This document shows, in pieces, positions 20,712-29,043 of a stretch of 64,000 nucleotides of DNA. Position numbers and translations under genes: made by a program. Each line of letters opens with the position of its first letter. Positions within the stretch are counted from its first letter, which is position 1. Under the pieces are notes generated by a model, which ran no database searches, was not told where the DNA came from, and was given only the letters and a program-made list of their open reading frames with translations. This DNA comes from Rugamonas fusca (GTDB taxonomy: Bacteria; Pseudomonadota; Gammaproteobacteria; Burkholderiales; Burkholderiaceae_D), in assembly GCF_014042365.1 (NCBI RefSeq), contig NZ_JACEZS010000001.1, forward strand, positions 434,001-498,000. The letters run 5' to 3'.

Positions 20712-20770
20712 GCCGCGCCATGCGCCAACAGCCACCCACCGGCTCAACGGCCAACCCACAGGTGTGACCA

Positions 20771-21193
20771 ATGACTAGCACTAAACAATCCGTCCCCGAC
20801 GCCATCAACGCGTCCTATCAACAGCTGCTGGGCGCCGTGCCGGACATGGTGGCGCAGCGCCAGCGGCTGGCCCGCGCCACCGGCCGCGTCGCCGCCGTGG
20901 CGGCCATCGAGGAATTCCGCGATGAACTGATCCACCGCAATCCGCTCGACAGGCGTACCCAGCAGTTGGTCCACTTCGCCATGCTGATCGCACGGGGGGA
21001 AGCGGCGCCGGCACGCCTGCATGCGGCAGGCGCGGTCAGGGCAGGGGCCAGCCTGTCCGATCTGCAAGGGGTGGTTGAAACGGCCGCGGTCGTGTGCGGT
21101 ATGCCAGGCGCGGGGCTGGCCGTGGAAGTGATCGCCTCCCTGGGCCTGATTCCGCCCATGGACGAGGCGGCAACCGCCATCCGTGAAGGATAA
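20771..21193 (+). CDS. AhpD/carboxymuconolactone decarboxylase-like protein lacking catalytic Cys
   Basis: A 140-residue helical protein matching the CMD fold: LVHFAMLIARGEAAPARLHAAGAVRAG corresponds to the segment that normally carries C-x2-C-x3-H, then the LQGVVETAAVVCGMPG helix. Both cysteines of the redox motif are absent (Glu-Ala-Ala-Pro region), so peroxidase activity of the AhpD type is not expected. Start ATG 20771, 59 bases after the DinB gene. A shared transcript is likely. Confidence 0.6.
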   Translation: MTSTKQSVPDAINASYQQLLGAVPDMVAQRQRLARATGRVAAVAAIEEFRDELIHRNPLDRRTQQLVHFAMLIARGEAAPARLHAAGAVRAGASLSDLQGVVETAAVVCGMPGAGLAVEVIASLGLIPPMDEAATAIREG

Positions 21194-21305
21194 GGCATGA
21201 CCAACTTCGCGCCATTGGCCCCGGCTTTCACCGCGGGTCCCGCAATGCATCCGCCCGATCGGGCTGGCCGCTAGTAAGCCTGCATAACAACCTGGCACAA
21301 GAAAA

Positions 21306-22422
21306 ATGTTAAAGAAAAAATTAGTTGTGATTGGCGGTGGCTCGGCAGGCCACAAGATCGCCTATTTGTTGCAAGACACCCTGGATGTGACCCTGGTCGA
21401 TCCGAAAACCTATTTTGAAGTGCCGATGGCGCTGCCGCGCTTGCTGGTTGAACCGAACGCGCTGCCCGCGCAACTGCGGTACCAGCATTTCCTGCCCGGC
21501 GTGCGCCACGTGCAGGGCAAGGCCGTTTCCATCGCAGCGCGCAGCGTGGTGGTCGATACCGGCGCCGGCAGTGTAACCATCCCGTTCGATTTCGCCGTCG
21601 TGGCGACGGGTTCGCGCTGCGTCGATCCCCTGATCAAGGCCGAGGTGGCCGGCGAGGGGGCCCGGCGCGCCCAGATCGCAGACGCCCAGCAACGTTTGAA
21701 GACGGCGCGCAGCGTGGTGGTCGCCGGCGGCGGGCCGGTTGGCGTCGAGATCGCCGCGGAACTGTGTGAATCGTTCCCCCGGCTGTCGGTGACGCTGGTG
21801 CATGGCGCTGGCCAATTGCTGGAGCGCGCGCCATCGAAATTTGGCGACTGGGCGCTGGGCAGGCTGATCGCGATGGGCGCGCGCGTGCTGCTCGATGACC
21901 CGGTGACACAACCCGCCATCGGCACCCAGCCGGTCGATGGCAAGGTGCGCACCAAAGGTGGCAAACTGCTGGACGCGGGCCTGGTGATCTGGGCGGCCGG
22001 CGCCCGGCCGAATACCGGTTTCGTGGCGGCATCGTGGCCGGCGCTGGTGCAGGACGATGGCCTGCTCTTGACGGCGCAATTACCTGCGCCTGCAGGGCTT
22101 TGCCAACATCTTCGTCACGGGCGACGTGTCCAATCTGCCCGAAGGGCGGCTTGCCATCACCGCATCGTTCCATGTCCCGGCAATCGTGGCCAACATCAAG
22201 GCCATGCTCGCAGCCCCATCGGCGGACGCGGCCCGGCTCAAGCCGTACGCCCCGCGGCTGCCGGGCAAGGGGATGGGCAAGATGATGATCGTCACCCTGG
22301 GCCGCGGCGGCGGGCTGACCTCGCTGCCATTTGGCCAGTTCCGCGCGGACTTTATCGCCCGCAAGATCAAGTCGGAGAATATGTTCGTCCACCAGTACCG
22401 CAAGGACGTGGGGATGCGCTGA
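21306..22422 (+). pseudogene. Frameshifted FAD-dependent oxidoreductase (FSP1/AIFM2-like)
   Basis: Two frames together make one ~371-residue pyridine nucleotide-disulphide oxidoreductase. The first frame (21306-22079) has the FAD motif VVIGGGSAGHKIAYLL, a second nucleotide motif VVVAGGGPVGVEIAAEL and the WAAGARPNTGF strand. After CAA at 22077-22079 the homologous text moves to the next frame at 22081: YLRLQGFANIFVTGDVSNLP, through to the stop at 22420-22422. Dropping the T at 22080 would restore it. The unshifted frame runs on to 22505 with nonsense composition. Recent mutation or sequencing error cannot be told apart here. Confidence 0.75.
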
Positions 22423-22512
22423 TCGCCTGGCAGCACCTGGCCCGTCCGCTACGCGTACGCGACACCCGCCTAACGTGGAGCAGTATTAAAATGACAATGC
22501 TGTAAATTTCGC

Positions 22513-22541
22513 TTGAAAATCCATAACCACTTGGCTATAGT
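22513..22541 (+). promoter_or_regulatory. Promoter of the arsR operon
   Basis: TTGAAA at 22513-22518 and TATAGT at 22536-22541 are separated by 17 bases, close to the sigma-70 consensus. The spacer and -10 box are covered by the first 20-bp dyad (22521-22540), so repressor binding there should block transcription. Confidence 0.65.
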
Positions 22542-22566
22542 TTAATCCATAACCTGGAGGCTATGG
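22521..22566. promoter_or_regulatory. Twin operator of the ArsR-type repressor
   Basis: Two 20-bp dyads of the form CCATAACC-N4-GGCTATRG occupy 22521-22540 and 22547-22566, with centres 26 bp apart (about 2.5 helical turns). The second is a nearly perfect palindrome and contains the GGAGG ribosome site (22556-22560). Autoregulation by the protein at 22573 is inferred from position. Confidence 0.65.
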
Positions 22567-22572
22567 ATTGAC

Positions 22573-22896
22573 ATGACGACGACGCAAGACGCGCTGTTCC
22601 GGGCACTGGGCGATCCCACGCGGCGCGCCATTTTCGAACAATTGTGTGCCGGCGGCGAACAGACCGTTGGCGCGCTGACCGGCCACGCCCAGGTGTCGCA
22701 GCCGGCCGTTTCCAAGCATCTCGCCATACTCAAGCAAGCGGGACTGGTGCTGGATCGCCATGCCGGGCGCCAGACGCACTACAGCGCACGGCCCGACGCC
22801 TTGGTTCCACTGCGCGACTGGACGGACCAGATGACCCGATTCTGGGACAACAGGTTCGATGACCTCGAAGACTTACTGAAAAGGATGGATCAATGA
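22573..22896 (+). CDS. ArsR-family transcriptional repressor
   Basis: A 107-residue winged-helix protein. FRALGDPTRRAIFEQL and the recognition helix VSQPAVSKHLAILKQAGLV are typical of the non-metal ArsR group that accompanies SRPBCC proteins. The cysteine metal site (ELCVCDL) of true arsenic sensors is absent. GGAGG is 12 bases before ATG 22573, a long gap. The final ATGA overlaps the next gene. Expected to repress its own operon through the dyads at 22521-22566. Confidence 0.9.
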   Translation: MTTTQDALFRALGDPTRRAIFEQLCAGGEQTVGALTGHAQVSQPAVSKHLAILKQAGLVLDRHAGRQTHYSARPDALVPLRDWTDQMTRFWDNRFDDLEDLLKRMDQ

Positions 22897-23306
22897 ACGC
22901 CACCGCACCCGAACTGCGCACCGTTGTGATTGAACGGGACTTTCCCCATCCGCCGGAAAAGCTCTGGCGCGCCCTGACCCAGCCCCATCTGATCGAAGCC
23001 TGGCTGATGAAAAGCGATTTCATGCCGGTGGCGGGCCACCATTTCCATTTCCGGGCGGAGTGGGGCGCGGTCGACTGCATGGTGACGGAAGTGGCGCCGC
23101 AGCGCACGCTGGCGTACACCTGGTCCGCATACGGACTGGAAAGTGTCGTGACCTGGACCCTGGAACCGTCGGCCAGTGGCACGCTTCTGCGCATGGAACA
23201 GTCCGGCTTTCGGCCTGACCAGGAACAGGCCTACCAGGGTGCCAAGTTTGGTTGGCAGAAATTCTTCGGCGCGCTCGAACAAGTGCTGGCGACGGAGGCA
23301 GCATGA
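22893..23306 (+). CDS. SRPBCC (AHSA1-like) domain protein
   Basis: A 137-residue START-like fold protein: VIERDFPHPPEKLWRALTQP at the start, the DFMPVAGHHFHFRAEWG turn, and a C-terminal GWQKFFGALEQVL helix. Such proteins form a hydrophobic ligand cavity and are commonly encoded after an ArsR regulator. Both ends overlap neighbours by ATGA (22893-22896 and 23303-23306), so the three proteins are made in a coupled way. The ligand is unknown. Confidence 0.88.
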   Translation: MNATAPELRTVVIERDFPHPPEKLWRALTQPHLIEAWLMKSDFMPVAGHHFHFRAEWGAVDCMVTEVAPQRTLAYTWSAYGLESVVTWTLEPSASGTLLRMEQSGFRPDQEQAYQGAKFGWQKFFGALEQVLATEAA

Positions 23307-23722
23307 CGACGGCGCCCATCGAAGGCCAGCCCGCTTCCGCCTTTATTGACCAGAAGATCGCCACGCTGGACGATTGGCGCGGCGCGACCCTGAGCCGGAT
23401 GCGCGCCCTGATCCACGAAGCCGTGCCCGACGTGGTGGAGGAAGTGAAGTGGATGGGCACGCCGGTCTGGTCCAGCGGCGGCATCATCTGCACGGGCGAA
23501 ACCTACAAGGCCGTGGTCAAGCTCACATTCCTGAAGGGCGCTTCGCTGGACGATCCGGCCGCGCTGTTCAATTCCAGCCTGGATGGCAACGCGCGGCGCG
23601 CCATCGACATCCATCAAGGCGAGTCCGTGGATGGTGATGCGTTCAAGGAACTGGTGTGCGCGGCGGCGGCGTTGAATGCGCGGGCCGGCGCCGCGAAGCG
23701 CCGCCCGAAACCGGCCGCCTAG
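23303..23722 (+). CDS. DUF1801 (YdhG-like) domain protein
   Basis: A 139-residue protein with the DUF1801 pattern: LIHEAVPDVVEEVKWMGTPVW, then YKAVVKLTFLKGASL and a C-terminal helix. The tail RAGAAKRRPKPAA is basic and disordered. The function of the family is not established, but it is often coupled to ArsR/SRPBCC pairs, as here. Start ATG overlaps the stop of the SRPBCC gene. Confidence 0.85.
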   Translation: MTTAPIEGQPASAFIDQKIATLDDWRGATLSRMRALIHEAVPDVVEEVKWMGTPVWSSGGIICTGETYKAVVKLTFLKGASLDDPAALFNSSLDGNARRAIDIHQGESVDGDAFKELVCAAAALNARAGAAKRRPKPAA

Positions 23723-23904
23723 TCCCGCTGGCCAGGCAGCGGCGAGACGGGGATGGCCACGGTCAGCTGATCACCTGACCAACGTGCCTGCGTTGCGGGC
23801 AATGGCGGCCCAGGATTGGGGCCGGGGTCACGCGCGCCTATGCCGCTCGGCCAAAAGCGCCGATAATAGCGGCCAGATCAATTTAAGCACTGTTTGGAAT
23901 CCCC

Positions 23905-26106
23905 ATGGAAATTAAGGTCAACTTTCTCGATAAGCTACGCCTGGAAGCGAAATTCGATGATTTCACGGTCGTGGCCGACCAGCCCATCCGCTACAAGGGC
24001 GATGGTTCGGCACCTGGTCCGTTCGATTACTTCCTGGCATCGTCGGCCCTGTGCGCGGCTTATTTCGTGAAGTTGTATTGCACAACTCGCAATATTCCGA
24101 CCGAAAATATCCGCCTGTCCCAGAACAACATCGTCGATCCCGAGAACCGTTACAAACAGATTTTCAAGATCCAGGTCGAGTTGCCAGAGGATATTTCCGC
24201 CAAGGACCGCGAGGGCATCTTGCGCTCGATCGACCGCTGCACGGTGAAGAAGGTGGTCCAGACCGGGCCCGAGTTCGTCATCGAGGAAGTGGAAAATCTC
24301 GATGCGGATGCCCAGGCATTGCTGACGCTGAATCCATCGTCCGAAACGAGCACCTACATCACGGGCAAGGATTTGCCGCTGGAGCAAACCATCGCCAATA
24401 TGTCCGGCTTGCTGGCGAATCTGGGGATCAAGATCGAAATCGCGTCGTGGCGCAACATCGTGCCCAACGTGTGGTCGCTGCATACGCGCGACGCGCATTC
24501 GCCGATGTGCTTTACCAACGGCAAGGGCGCGACCAAGGAGAGCGCCCTGGCTTCGGCCTTGGGCGAATATATCGAACGTCTGAGCTGCAATCACTTCTAC
24601 GCCGGCGAGTATTGGGGCGAAGAGATCGCCAATGCGCCATTCGTCCATTACCCGGATGAGCGCTGGTTCAAGCCCGGCCGCAAGGATGCGCTGCCGCCTG
24701 AAATCCTCGATCCGTATTGCCTGGAAATCTACAATCCCGATGGCGAATTGCGCGGCACGCACCTGTACGATACGAACTCGGGCAATATCGAGCGCGGCAT
24801 CTGCTCGCTGCCGTTCGTTCGCCAGTCCGATGGTGAAGTCGTGTATTTCCCGACCAACCTGGTGGAAAACCTGTTCGTGAGCAACGGTATGAGCGCCGGC
24901 AATACCTTGGTCGAAGCGCAAGTGCAGTGCTTGTCGGAGATCTTCGAAAGGGCGGTCAAGCGCGAAATCCTGGAAGGCGAAATCGCGCTGCCGGACGTGC
25001 CCCAGGAAGTGCTGGCGAAATACCCGGGCATCGTGGCCGGCATCAAGGGGCTGGAGGAGCAGGGCTTCCCGGTGCTGGTCAAGGACGCTTCGCTGGGTGG
25101 AACATATCCGGTCATGTGCGTGACGCTGATGAACCCGCGCACTGGCGGCGTGTTCGCCTCGTTTGGCGCGCATCCAAGCTTTGAAGTGGCGCTCGAGCGC
25201 AGCCTGACGGAACTGCTGCAGGGCCGTAGTTTTGAAGGCTTGAACGACTTGCCGCGGCCCACGTTCGTCAGCAACGCCGTCACCGAGCCGAATAACTTTG
25301 TTGAGCACTTCATCGATTCCAGCGGTATCGTGTCGTGGCGTTTCTTCAGCGCCAAATCCGATTACGAGTTTGTCGAGTGGGATTTCTCTGGCCAGGGCGA
25401 AAACTCCAATGCGGAGGAAGCGGCGACCTTGTTCGGCATTCTGGAAAACATGGGCAAAGAGGCCTACATGGCTGTCTACGACCAGTTGGGCGCCACCGCG
25501 TGCCGGATCCTGGTGCCCGGCTATTCGGAAATTTACCCCGTTGAGGACTTGATCTGGGATAACACGAACAAGGCGCTGTCGTTCCGTTCCGACATCCTGA
25601 ACCTGCACCGGCTTGATGACGACAGCCTGGAAGCGTTGCTTGAACGCCTGGAAAACAGCGAACTCGACGAGTACAGCGACGTCGCCACCTTGATCGGTAT
25701 CGAATTTGACGAAAACACGGACTGGGGCCAGCTGACCGTCCTGGAACTGAAGTTGCTGATCAATCTGGCCTTGCAGGATTGGGATGCGGCCAAAGACCTG
25801 GTCGAAGCCTTCCTCCAATACAACGACAATACGGTCGAGCGCGGCTTGTTCTACCAGGCCATGCTGGCGGTGCTGGAAGTGTCGCTCGATGACGAGATGG
25901 AACTGGACGACTACGTCGTCAATTTCCGGCGCATGTTCGGCGACGCGCGCATGGACGCGGTGCTGGGCTCCGTGGATGGCAGCGTGCGTTTCCACGGCCT
26001 GACGCCAACGAGCATGAAGCTGGAAGGGCTGGATCGCCACCAGCGCAAGATCGACAGCTACCGCAAGCTGCACGCGGCGCGGGCGAGGGCGGTCCAGCAA
26101 GGCTGA
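23905..26106 (+). CDS. ycaO: OsmC domain/YcaO domain fusion protein
   Basis: A 733-residue two-domain protein. Residues 1-~135 are an OsmC-like domain (GPFDYFLASSALCAAYFVKLYC and a ...RCTVKKVVQTGPEF segment carrying the second conserved cysteine). Residues ~165-730 are a YcaO domain of the E. coli YcaO/RimO-accessory type (TNGKGATKESALASALGEYIERL near 205, then the long C-terminal TPR-like extension SDVATLIGIEF). E. coli YcaO helps RimO methylthiolate ribosomal protein S12. The OsmC partner may deliver sulphur or reduce peroxides, which is inference. It stands alone, with a hairpin after it. Confidence 0.88.
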   Translation: MEIKVNFLDKLRLEAKFDDFTVVADQPIRYKGDGSAPGPFDYFLASSALCAAYFVKLYCTTRNIPTENIRLSQNNIVDPENRYKQIFKIQVELPEDISAKDREGILRSIDRCTVKKVVQTGPEFVIEEVENLDADAQALLTLNPSSETSTYITGKDLPLEQTIANMSGLLANLGIKIEIASWRNIVPNVWSLHTRDAHSPMCFTNGKGATKESALASALGEYIERLSCNHFYAGEYWGEEIANAPFVHYPDERWFKPGRKDALPPEILDPYCLEIYNPDGELRGTHLYDTNSGNIERGICSLPFVRQSDGEVVYFPTNLVENLFVSNGMSAGNTLVEAQVQCLSEIFERAVKREILEGEIALPDVPQEVLAKYPGIVAGIKGLEEQGFPVLVKDASLGGTYPVMCVTLMNPRTGGVFASFGAHPSFEVALERSLTELLQGRSFEGLNDLPRPTFVSNAVTEPNNFVEHFIDSSGIVSWRFFSAKSDYEFVEWDFSGQGENSNAEEAATLFGILENMGKEAYMAVYDQLGATACRILVPGYSEIYPVEDLIWDNTNKALSFRSDILNLHRLDDDSLEALLERLENSELDEYSDVATLIGIEFDENTDWGQLTVLELKLLINLALQDWDAAKDLVEAFLQYNDNTVERGLFYQAMLAVLEVSLDDEMELDDYVVNFRRMFGDARMDAVLGSVDGSVRFHGLTPTSMKLEGLDRHQRKIDSYRKLHAARARAVQQG

Positions 26107-26135
26107 CCGAGGCAGACCGCACGCCATCAAGACCG

Positions 26136-26162
26136 TTGCGGCCCCCGTTCGCGGGGCCGCAA
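26136..26162 (+). terminator. Hairpin after the OsmC-YcaO gene
   Basis: A perfect 10-bp stem TTGCGGCCCC/GGGGCCGCAA with a 7-base loop begins 30 bases after the stop. There is no T run after it. Confidence 0.55.
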
Positions 26163-26207
26163 GCGCTGCGCCATGGCGGCGCACCAATCCAGATCCACGC
26201 GCAGCAC

Positions 26208-26362
26208 GTAGTCGACTACAGGGATTAGTGTAGTCAAACTAACTAATACATTTTTTGCGTTTCAAGCATAAATTTCACTTTATACAGGCAAATAAGTTTG
26301 CTACCCTGATTTTGCGGAGTAAAACTACATTAAGTAGCGCCCGTCAATTTAGTGTTACTACA
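26208..26362. promoter_or_regulatory. Upstream region of the amylase gene with ACTACA/TGTAGT dyads
   Basis: This AT-richer 155-base stretch holds GTAGTCGACTAC (26208-26219, a perfect 12-bp palindrome). GACTACA at 26214-26220 is mirrored by TGTAGTC at 26229-26235. Further ACTACA boxes lie at 26324-26329 (with GTAG at 26333-26336) and 26357-26362. The repeated half-site looks like an operator for a dimeric regulator of sugar metabolism (LacI family would fit). The regulator is not in this window. Confidence 0.45.
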
Positions 26363-26378
26363 AATATCAGGAGACAAC

Positions 26379-27647
26379 ATGCGTAGAAAACTTGCCTTAA
26401 TTGCAGGTGCGGCATTGCTATTCGGTACTGCCAGCCACGCCGCGACACCACCCGAACAGGCCGGCGGCAGCCGCGCGATCATGTTGCAGGGTTTTCACTG
26501 GAATTCGGCCAATTACGCCAATCCGAACTGGTACAACACGCTGGCGGGTAAAGCTGCCGACATTCAGAGCCTGGGCTTTACCCACGTCTGGTTCCCGCCA
26601 CCATCGGATTCCTCGGCGACTCAGGGTTACATGCCACGCCAGCTCAACAGTCTGAATTCTTCCTATGGCAGCGCCAGTGACCTGCAGGCCGCCGTGTCGG
26701 CATTTACCAACCTCGGCGTGCGCGCCGTGGCCGACGTGGTGGTCAACCATCGGGTCGGTTCCACCGGTTGGTACGATTTCACCAATCCCATCTGGTCGCA
26801 ATATACGATCGTCAACAACGACGAATGCAACTGCGGCTGGGGCAATCCCGACACGGGCCAGGGTTTCAGCGCCGCACGCGACCTCGACCACAAGAACGTG
26901 GCGGAGGTGCAGAACGGCATTACGTCCTGGCTCAACAACGTGCTGAAGCCGGTGGGTTTCAGCGGCATCCGGTTTGATTACGTGAAAGGCTATGGCGCCC
27001 AATATGCCGGCCAGTATTCGAACGCGTTTGGCTCGGAACTGTGCGTGGGCGAAATGTGGCCGGACTCGTTCGACTTGAACAATCTGAACGCGAACCGCCA
27101 GGCCATCATGGATTGGATCAACGGCACCAGCAACAGCTGCGGCGCGTTCGACTTCACCACCAAAGGCATCCTGAACGACGCGCTGGCCAACGGTAACTAT
27201 TGGCGCCTGAAGGACACGTCGGGCAACCCGGCCGGCGCGATTGGCTGGTGGCCCGCCATGTCCGTGACCTTTGTCGACAATCATGACACCGGTCCGGCTG
27301 AAAGCTGCGGCAGCGGCCAGAACCTGTGGCCAGTTCCATGCGGCTCGGTGATGGAAGGTTATGCCTACATCCTGACGCATCCGGGCATTCCCAGCGTTTT
27401 CTATCCACACATCTATAACTGGAATCTGGAGACGCAGATCCGCGCCTTGATCAGCGCGCGCAAGTCGGCTGACGTGACGTCGACGTCGCCGGTGTCCATC
27501 CAGCAGGCGACGCAAGGCCTGTACGCGGCCATCATTACCGGCAACACCGGCAAGCTGGCCATGAAGATCGGCCCGAACAGCTGGTCGCCAGGCAGCGGCT
27601 GGAAGCTGATGACGTCCGGTAATAACTACGCGGTGTGGATGCAGTAA
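26379..27647 (+). CDS. Secreted alpha-amylase (GH13)
   Basis: A 422-residue glycoside hydrolase with a Sec signal (LALIAGAALLFGTASHA). It has the four GH13 regions: DVVVNH (119-124), GIRFDYVKGY with nucleophile Asp200, VGEMWP with acid/base Glu225, and FVDNHD with Asp303. The short domain B and barrel C-terminal domain resemble the plant-type/GH13_6-like amylases. It cleaves alpha-1,4 bonds of starch outside the cell. AGGAG lies 6 bases before ATG 26379. Monocistronic, with operator-like dyads upstream and a strong hairpin downstream. Confidence 0.93.
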   Translation: MRRKLALIAGAALLFGTASHAATPPEQAGGSRAIMLQGFHWNSANYANPNWYNTLAGKAADIQSLGFTHVWFPPPSDSSATQGYMPRQLNSLNSSYGSASDLQAAVSAFTNLGVRAVADVVVNHRVGSTGWYDFTNPIWSQYTIVNNDECNCGWGNPDTGQGFSAARDLDHKNVAEVQNGITSWLNNVLKPVGFSGIRFDYVKGYGAQYAGQYSNAFGSELCVGEMWPDSFDLNNLNANRQAIMDWINGTSNSCGAFDFTTKGILNDALANGNYWRLKDTSGNPAGAIGWWPAMSVTFVDNHDTGPAESCGSGQNLWPVPCGSVMEGYAYILTHPGIPSVFYPHIYNWNLETQIRALISARKSADVTSTSPVSIQQATQGLYAAIITGNTGKLAMKIGPNSWSPGSGWKLMTSGNNYAVWMQ

Positions 27648-27661
27648 GCCCGCCGGATGGA

Positions 27662-27697
27662 CGAACAGCGCGTGATCGGCTGGTCACGCGCTGTTCG
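27662..27697 (+). terminator. Terminator hairpin of the amylase gene
   Basis: A perfect 14-bp stem (arms 27662-27675 and 27684-27697, starting CGAACAGCG) with an 8-base loop lies 15 bases after the stop. There is no T run, but the stem is very stable. Confidence 0.6.
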
Positions 27698-27810
27698 CCA
27701 AACGGGCATATTGCAGTCTTAGTTGTTCGGGGATGATGTTGCGTCATTTTTGCACTGCAGAGGCGCAGGGTCGAAACTTGTTCTTCCCAGTAAGAATATG
27801 TTTAACATCA

Positions 27811-27844
27811 AAGGCTTGCGAGATTTTCTGGCAAGCCTTTTTTA
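27811..27844 (+). terminator. Rho-independent terminator without an obvious gene
   Basis: A 9-bp stem AAGGCTTGC/GCAAGCCTT with an 11-base loop is followed by a T-rich run (TTTTTTAT). No coding region ends just before it; the 27698-27810 stretch holds no gene I can see. It may end a small transcript or be left from a lost gene. Confidence 0.7.
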
Positions 27845-27967
27845 TTTGGCGTGAAAATAGCATGAAAACAGCTTGGGCGAATTGGGGGCAGGCTGGACGA
27901 TTCAAATTTTCAATCGGTTCGGTGTCAGATTCGCTGGTCAGAAAGTCTCACACGAAAGGCGCCCACC

Positions 27968-28663
27968 ATGATGACGAGACATCGCGAGCTGCACCGGCTG
28001 GACAACGTCGGATGGCTGCGTGCGGCGGTGCTGGGAGCAAACGACGGAATTGTATCGACGTCCAGCCTGATTCTTGGCGTGGCGGCAGCGCACGCGAGTC
28101 ACCAAAGCATCCTGATCACCGGGGTAGCCGGCTTGGTCGCCGGCGCCATGTCGATGGCCACTGGAGAATATGTGTCCGTGCAATCCCAGGCGGACACCGA
28201 GCGGGCAGCGGTCGAAAAGGAACGTACCGAATTGCGGGAAAATGCTTCGGGTGAACACAGTGAGCTGGCGAACATTTACATTAGGCGCGGCCTCGAGCCT
28301 GCGCTTGCCAGTCAGGTTGCCACCAGCCTGATGGCTCACGACGCTCTGACGGCCCATTCTAGGGATGAACTGGGAATCACTGATGCCATGAGCGCGAAGC
28401 CGCTGCAAGCGGCCTCGGCATCGGCGCTCAGCTTTGCCATCGGTGCCGCGCTGCCGTTAATCGTGGTACTTGTGGCGCCGCATGAAAATCTGATTCCGCT
28501 CACCGTTGGCACGTCGCTGCTCTTTCTGGCTGTCCTCGGCGGTCTGGCGGCCAAAGCCGGCGGCGCCAATGTAAAAAGGGGGGTATGCCGGGTGGCGTTC
28601 TGGAGCGCTTTGTCAATGGCGGCGGCTGCAGGCATCGGGGCCATGTTTGGAACGGTTGTGTAG
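27968..28663 (+). CDS. VIT1/CCC1-family transporter
   Basis: A 231-residue membrane protein: LGANDGIVSTSSLILGVAAA (first span with the conserved Asp), then GAMSMATGEYVSVQSQADTE, the signature of VIT/CCC1 iron and manganese transporters. Three more spans are at ~145-165, ~170-190 and ~205-230. The cytoplasmic metal-binding loop (residues ~70-135) is acidic and shorter than in plant VIT1. It probably moves Fe2+ or Mn2+ out of the cytoplasm. AAAGG lies ten bases before ATG 27968. Last chromosomal gene before dif. Confidence 0.88.
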   Translation: MMTRHRELHRLDNVGWLRAAVLGANDGIVSTSSLILGVAAAHASHQSILITGVAGLVAGAMSMATGEYVSVQSQADTERAAVEKERTELRENASGEHSELANIYIRRGLEPALASQVATSLMAHDALTAHSRDELGITDAMSAKPLQAASASALSFAIGAALPLIVVLVAPHENLIPLTVGTSLLFLAVLGGLAAKAGGANVKRGVCRVAFWSALSMAAAAGIGAMFGTVV

Positions 28664-28808
28664 CTTCGCGCCACAATCGGGGCAATGCGGCACGATAGCG
28701 TTTTCGGGGCGAGTGCGCTCGCGTGGGACTGGCCGTCCTATGGGGGCTGTTTTTGGAGTGATGTTGCGGTATTTCACGCAACCTCGGACCACGAAATGGA
28801 CTGCTAAC

Positions 28809-28836
28809 AGTTCGCATAATTTATATTATGTCAAAT
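28809..28836 (+). other. dif site (XerC/XerD recombination site)
   Basis: 28 bases made of a XerC arm AGTTCGCATAA, a 6-base centre TTTATA and a XerD arm TTATGTCAAAT. From memory of the E. coli dif site the XerD arm differs at one base and the XerC arm keeps the CGCATAA core. dif resolves chromosome dimers at septation with FtsK and is also where filamentous phages that borrow XerCD integrate. No gene lies from 28664 to 29043. Apart from dif, that spacer holds the hairpin at 28955-28982. Confidence 0.82.
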
Positions 28837-28941
28837 CGAGTGCGCAACCGCCGTGCCCTGCATAGAGCATTTTCAGCTTGGTTGAAACGGGTATTTTTGC
28901 CCGGAGGAACGCTGCCAGCGGCGAGCTAGTAAGCCCTGATC

Positions 28942-28984
28942 TTCACGCTTTGATATGCCTGCCATGAGCAGGCATTTTTTTTGA
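28942..28984 (+). repeat. 43-nt repeat, copy 1, containing a strong terminator
   Basis: Starts TTCACGCTT and ends in a T8 run. It matches 30405-30447 at 37 of 43 positions. The stem ATGCCTGC/GCAGGCAT (28955-28962 and 28968-28975) followed by TTTTTTTT is a textbook plus-strand rho-independent terminator. Read on the minus strand it encodes LLMAGISKRE, nearly the same peptide as in the protein at 30321-30638. Confidence 0.75.
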
Positions 28985-29043
28985 CAAACTAAAGATATAA
29001 CGAGTTCAACAGTCCTTTCTATCCGCCCACCCCTCTTCAAGCG

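Noticed and set aside
22070..22090. Programmed ribosomal frameshifting in the FSP1-like gene
   Set aside because: No slippery run or following pseudoknot is visible and such genes are not known to use recoding. Mutation or sequencing error is simpler.
27750..27850. A tRNA-like 3' end before the terminator at 27811 (possible integration site)
   Set aside because: No acceptor stem, T-loop or CCA-compatible folding could be drawn.
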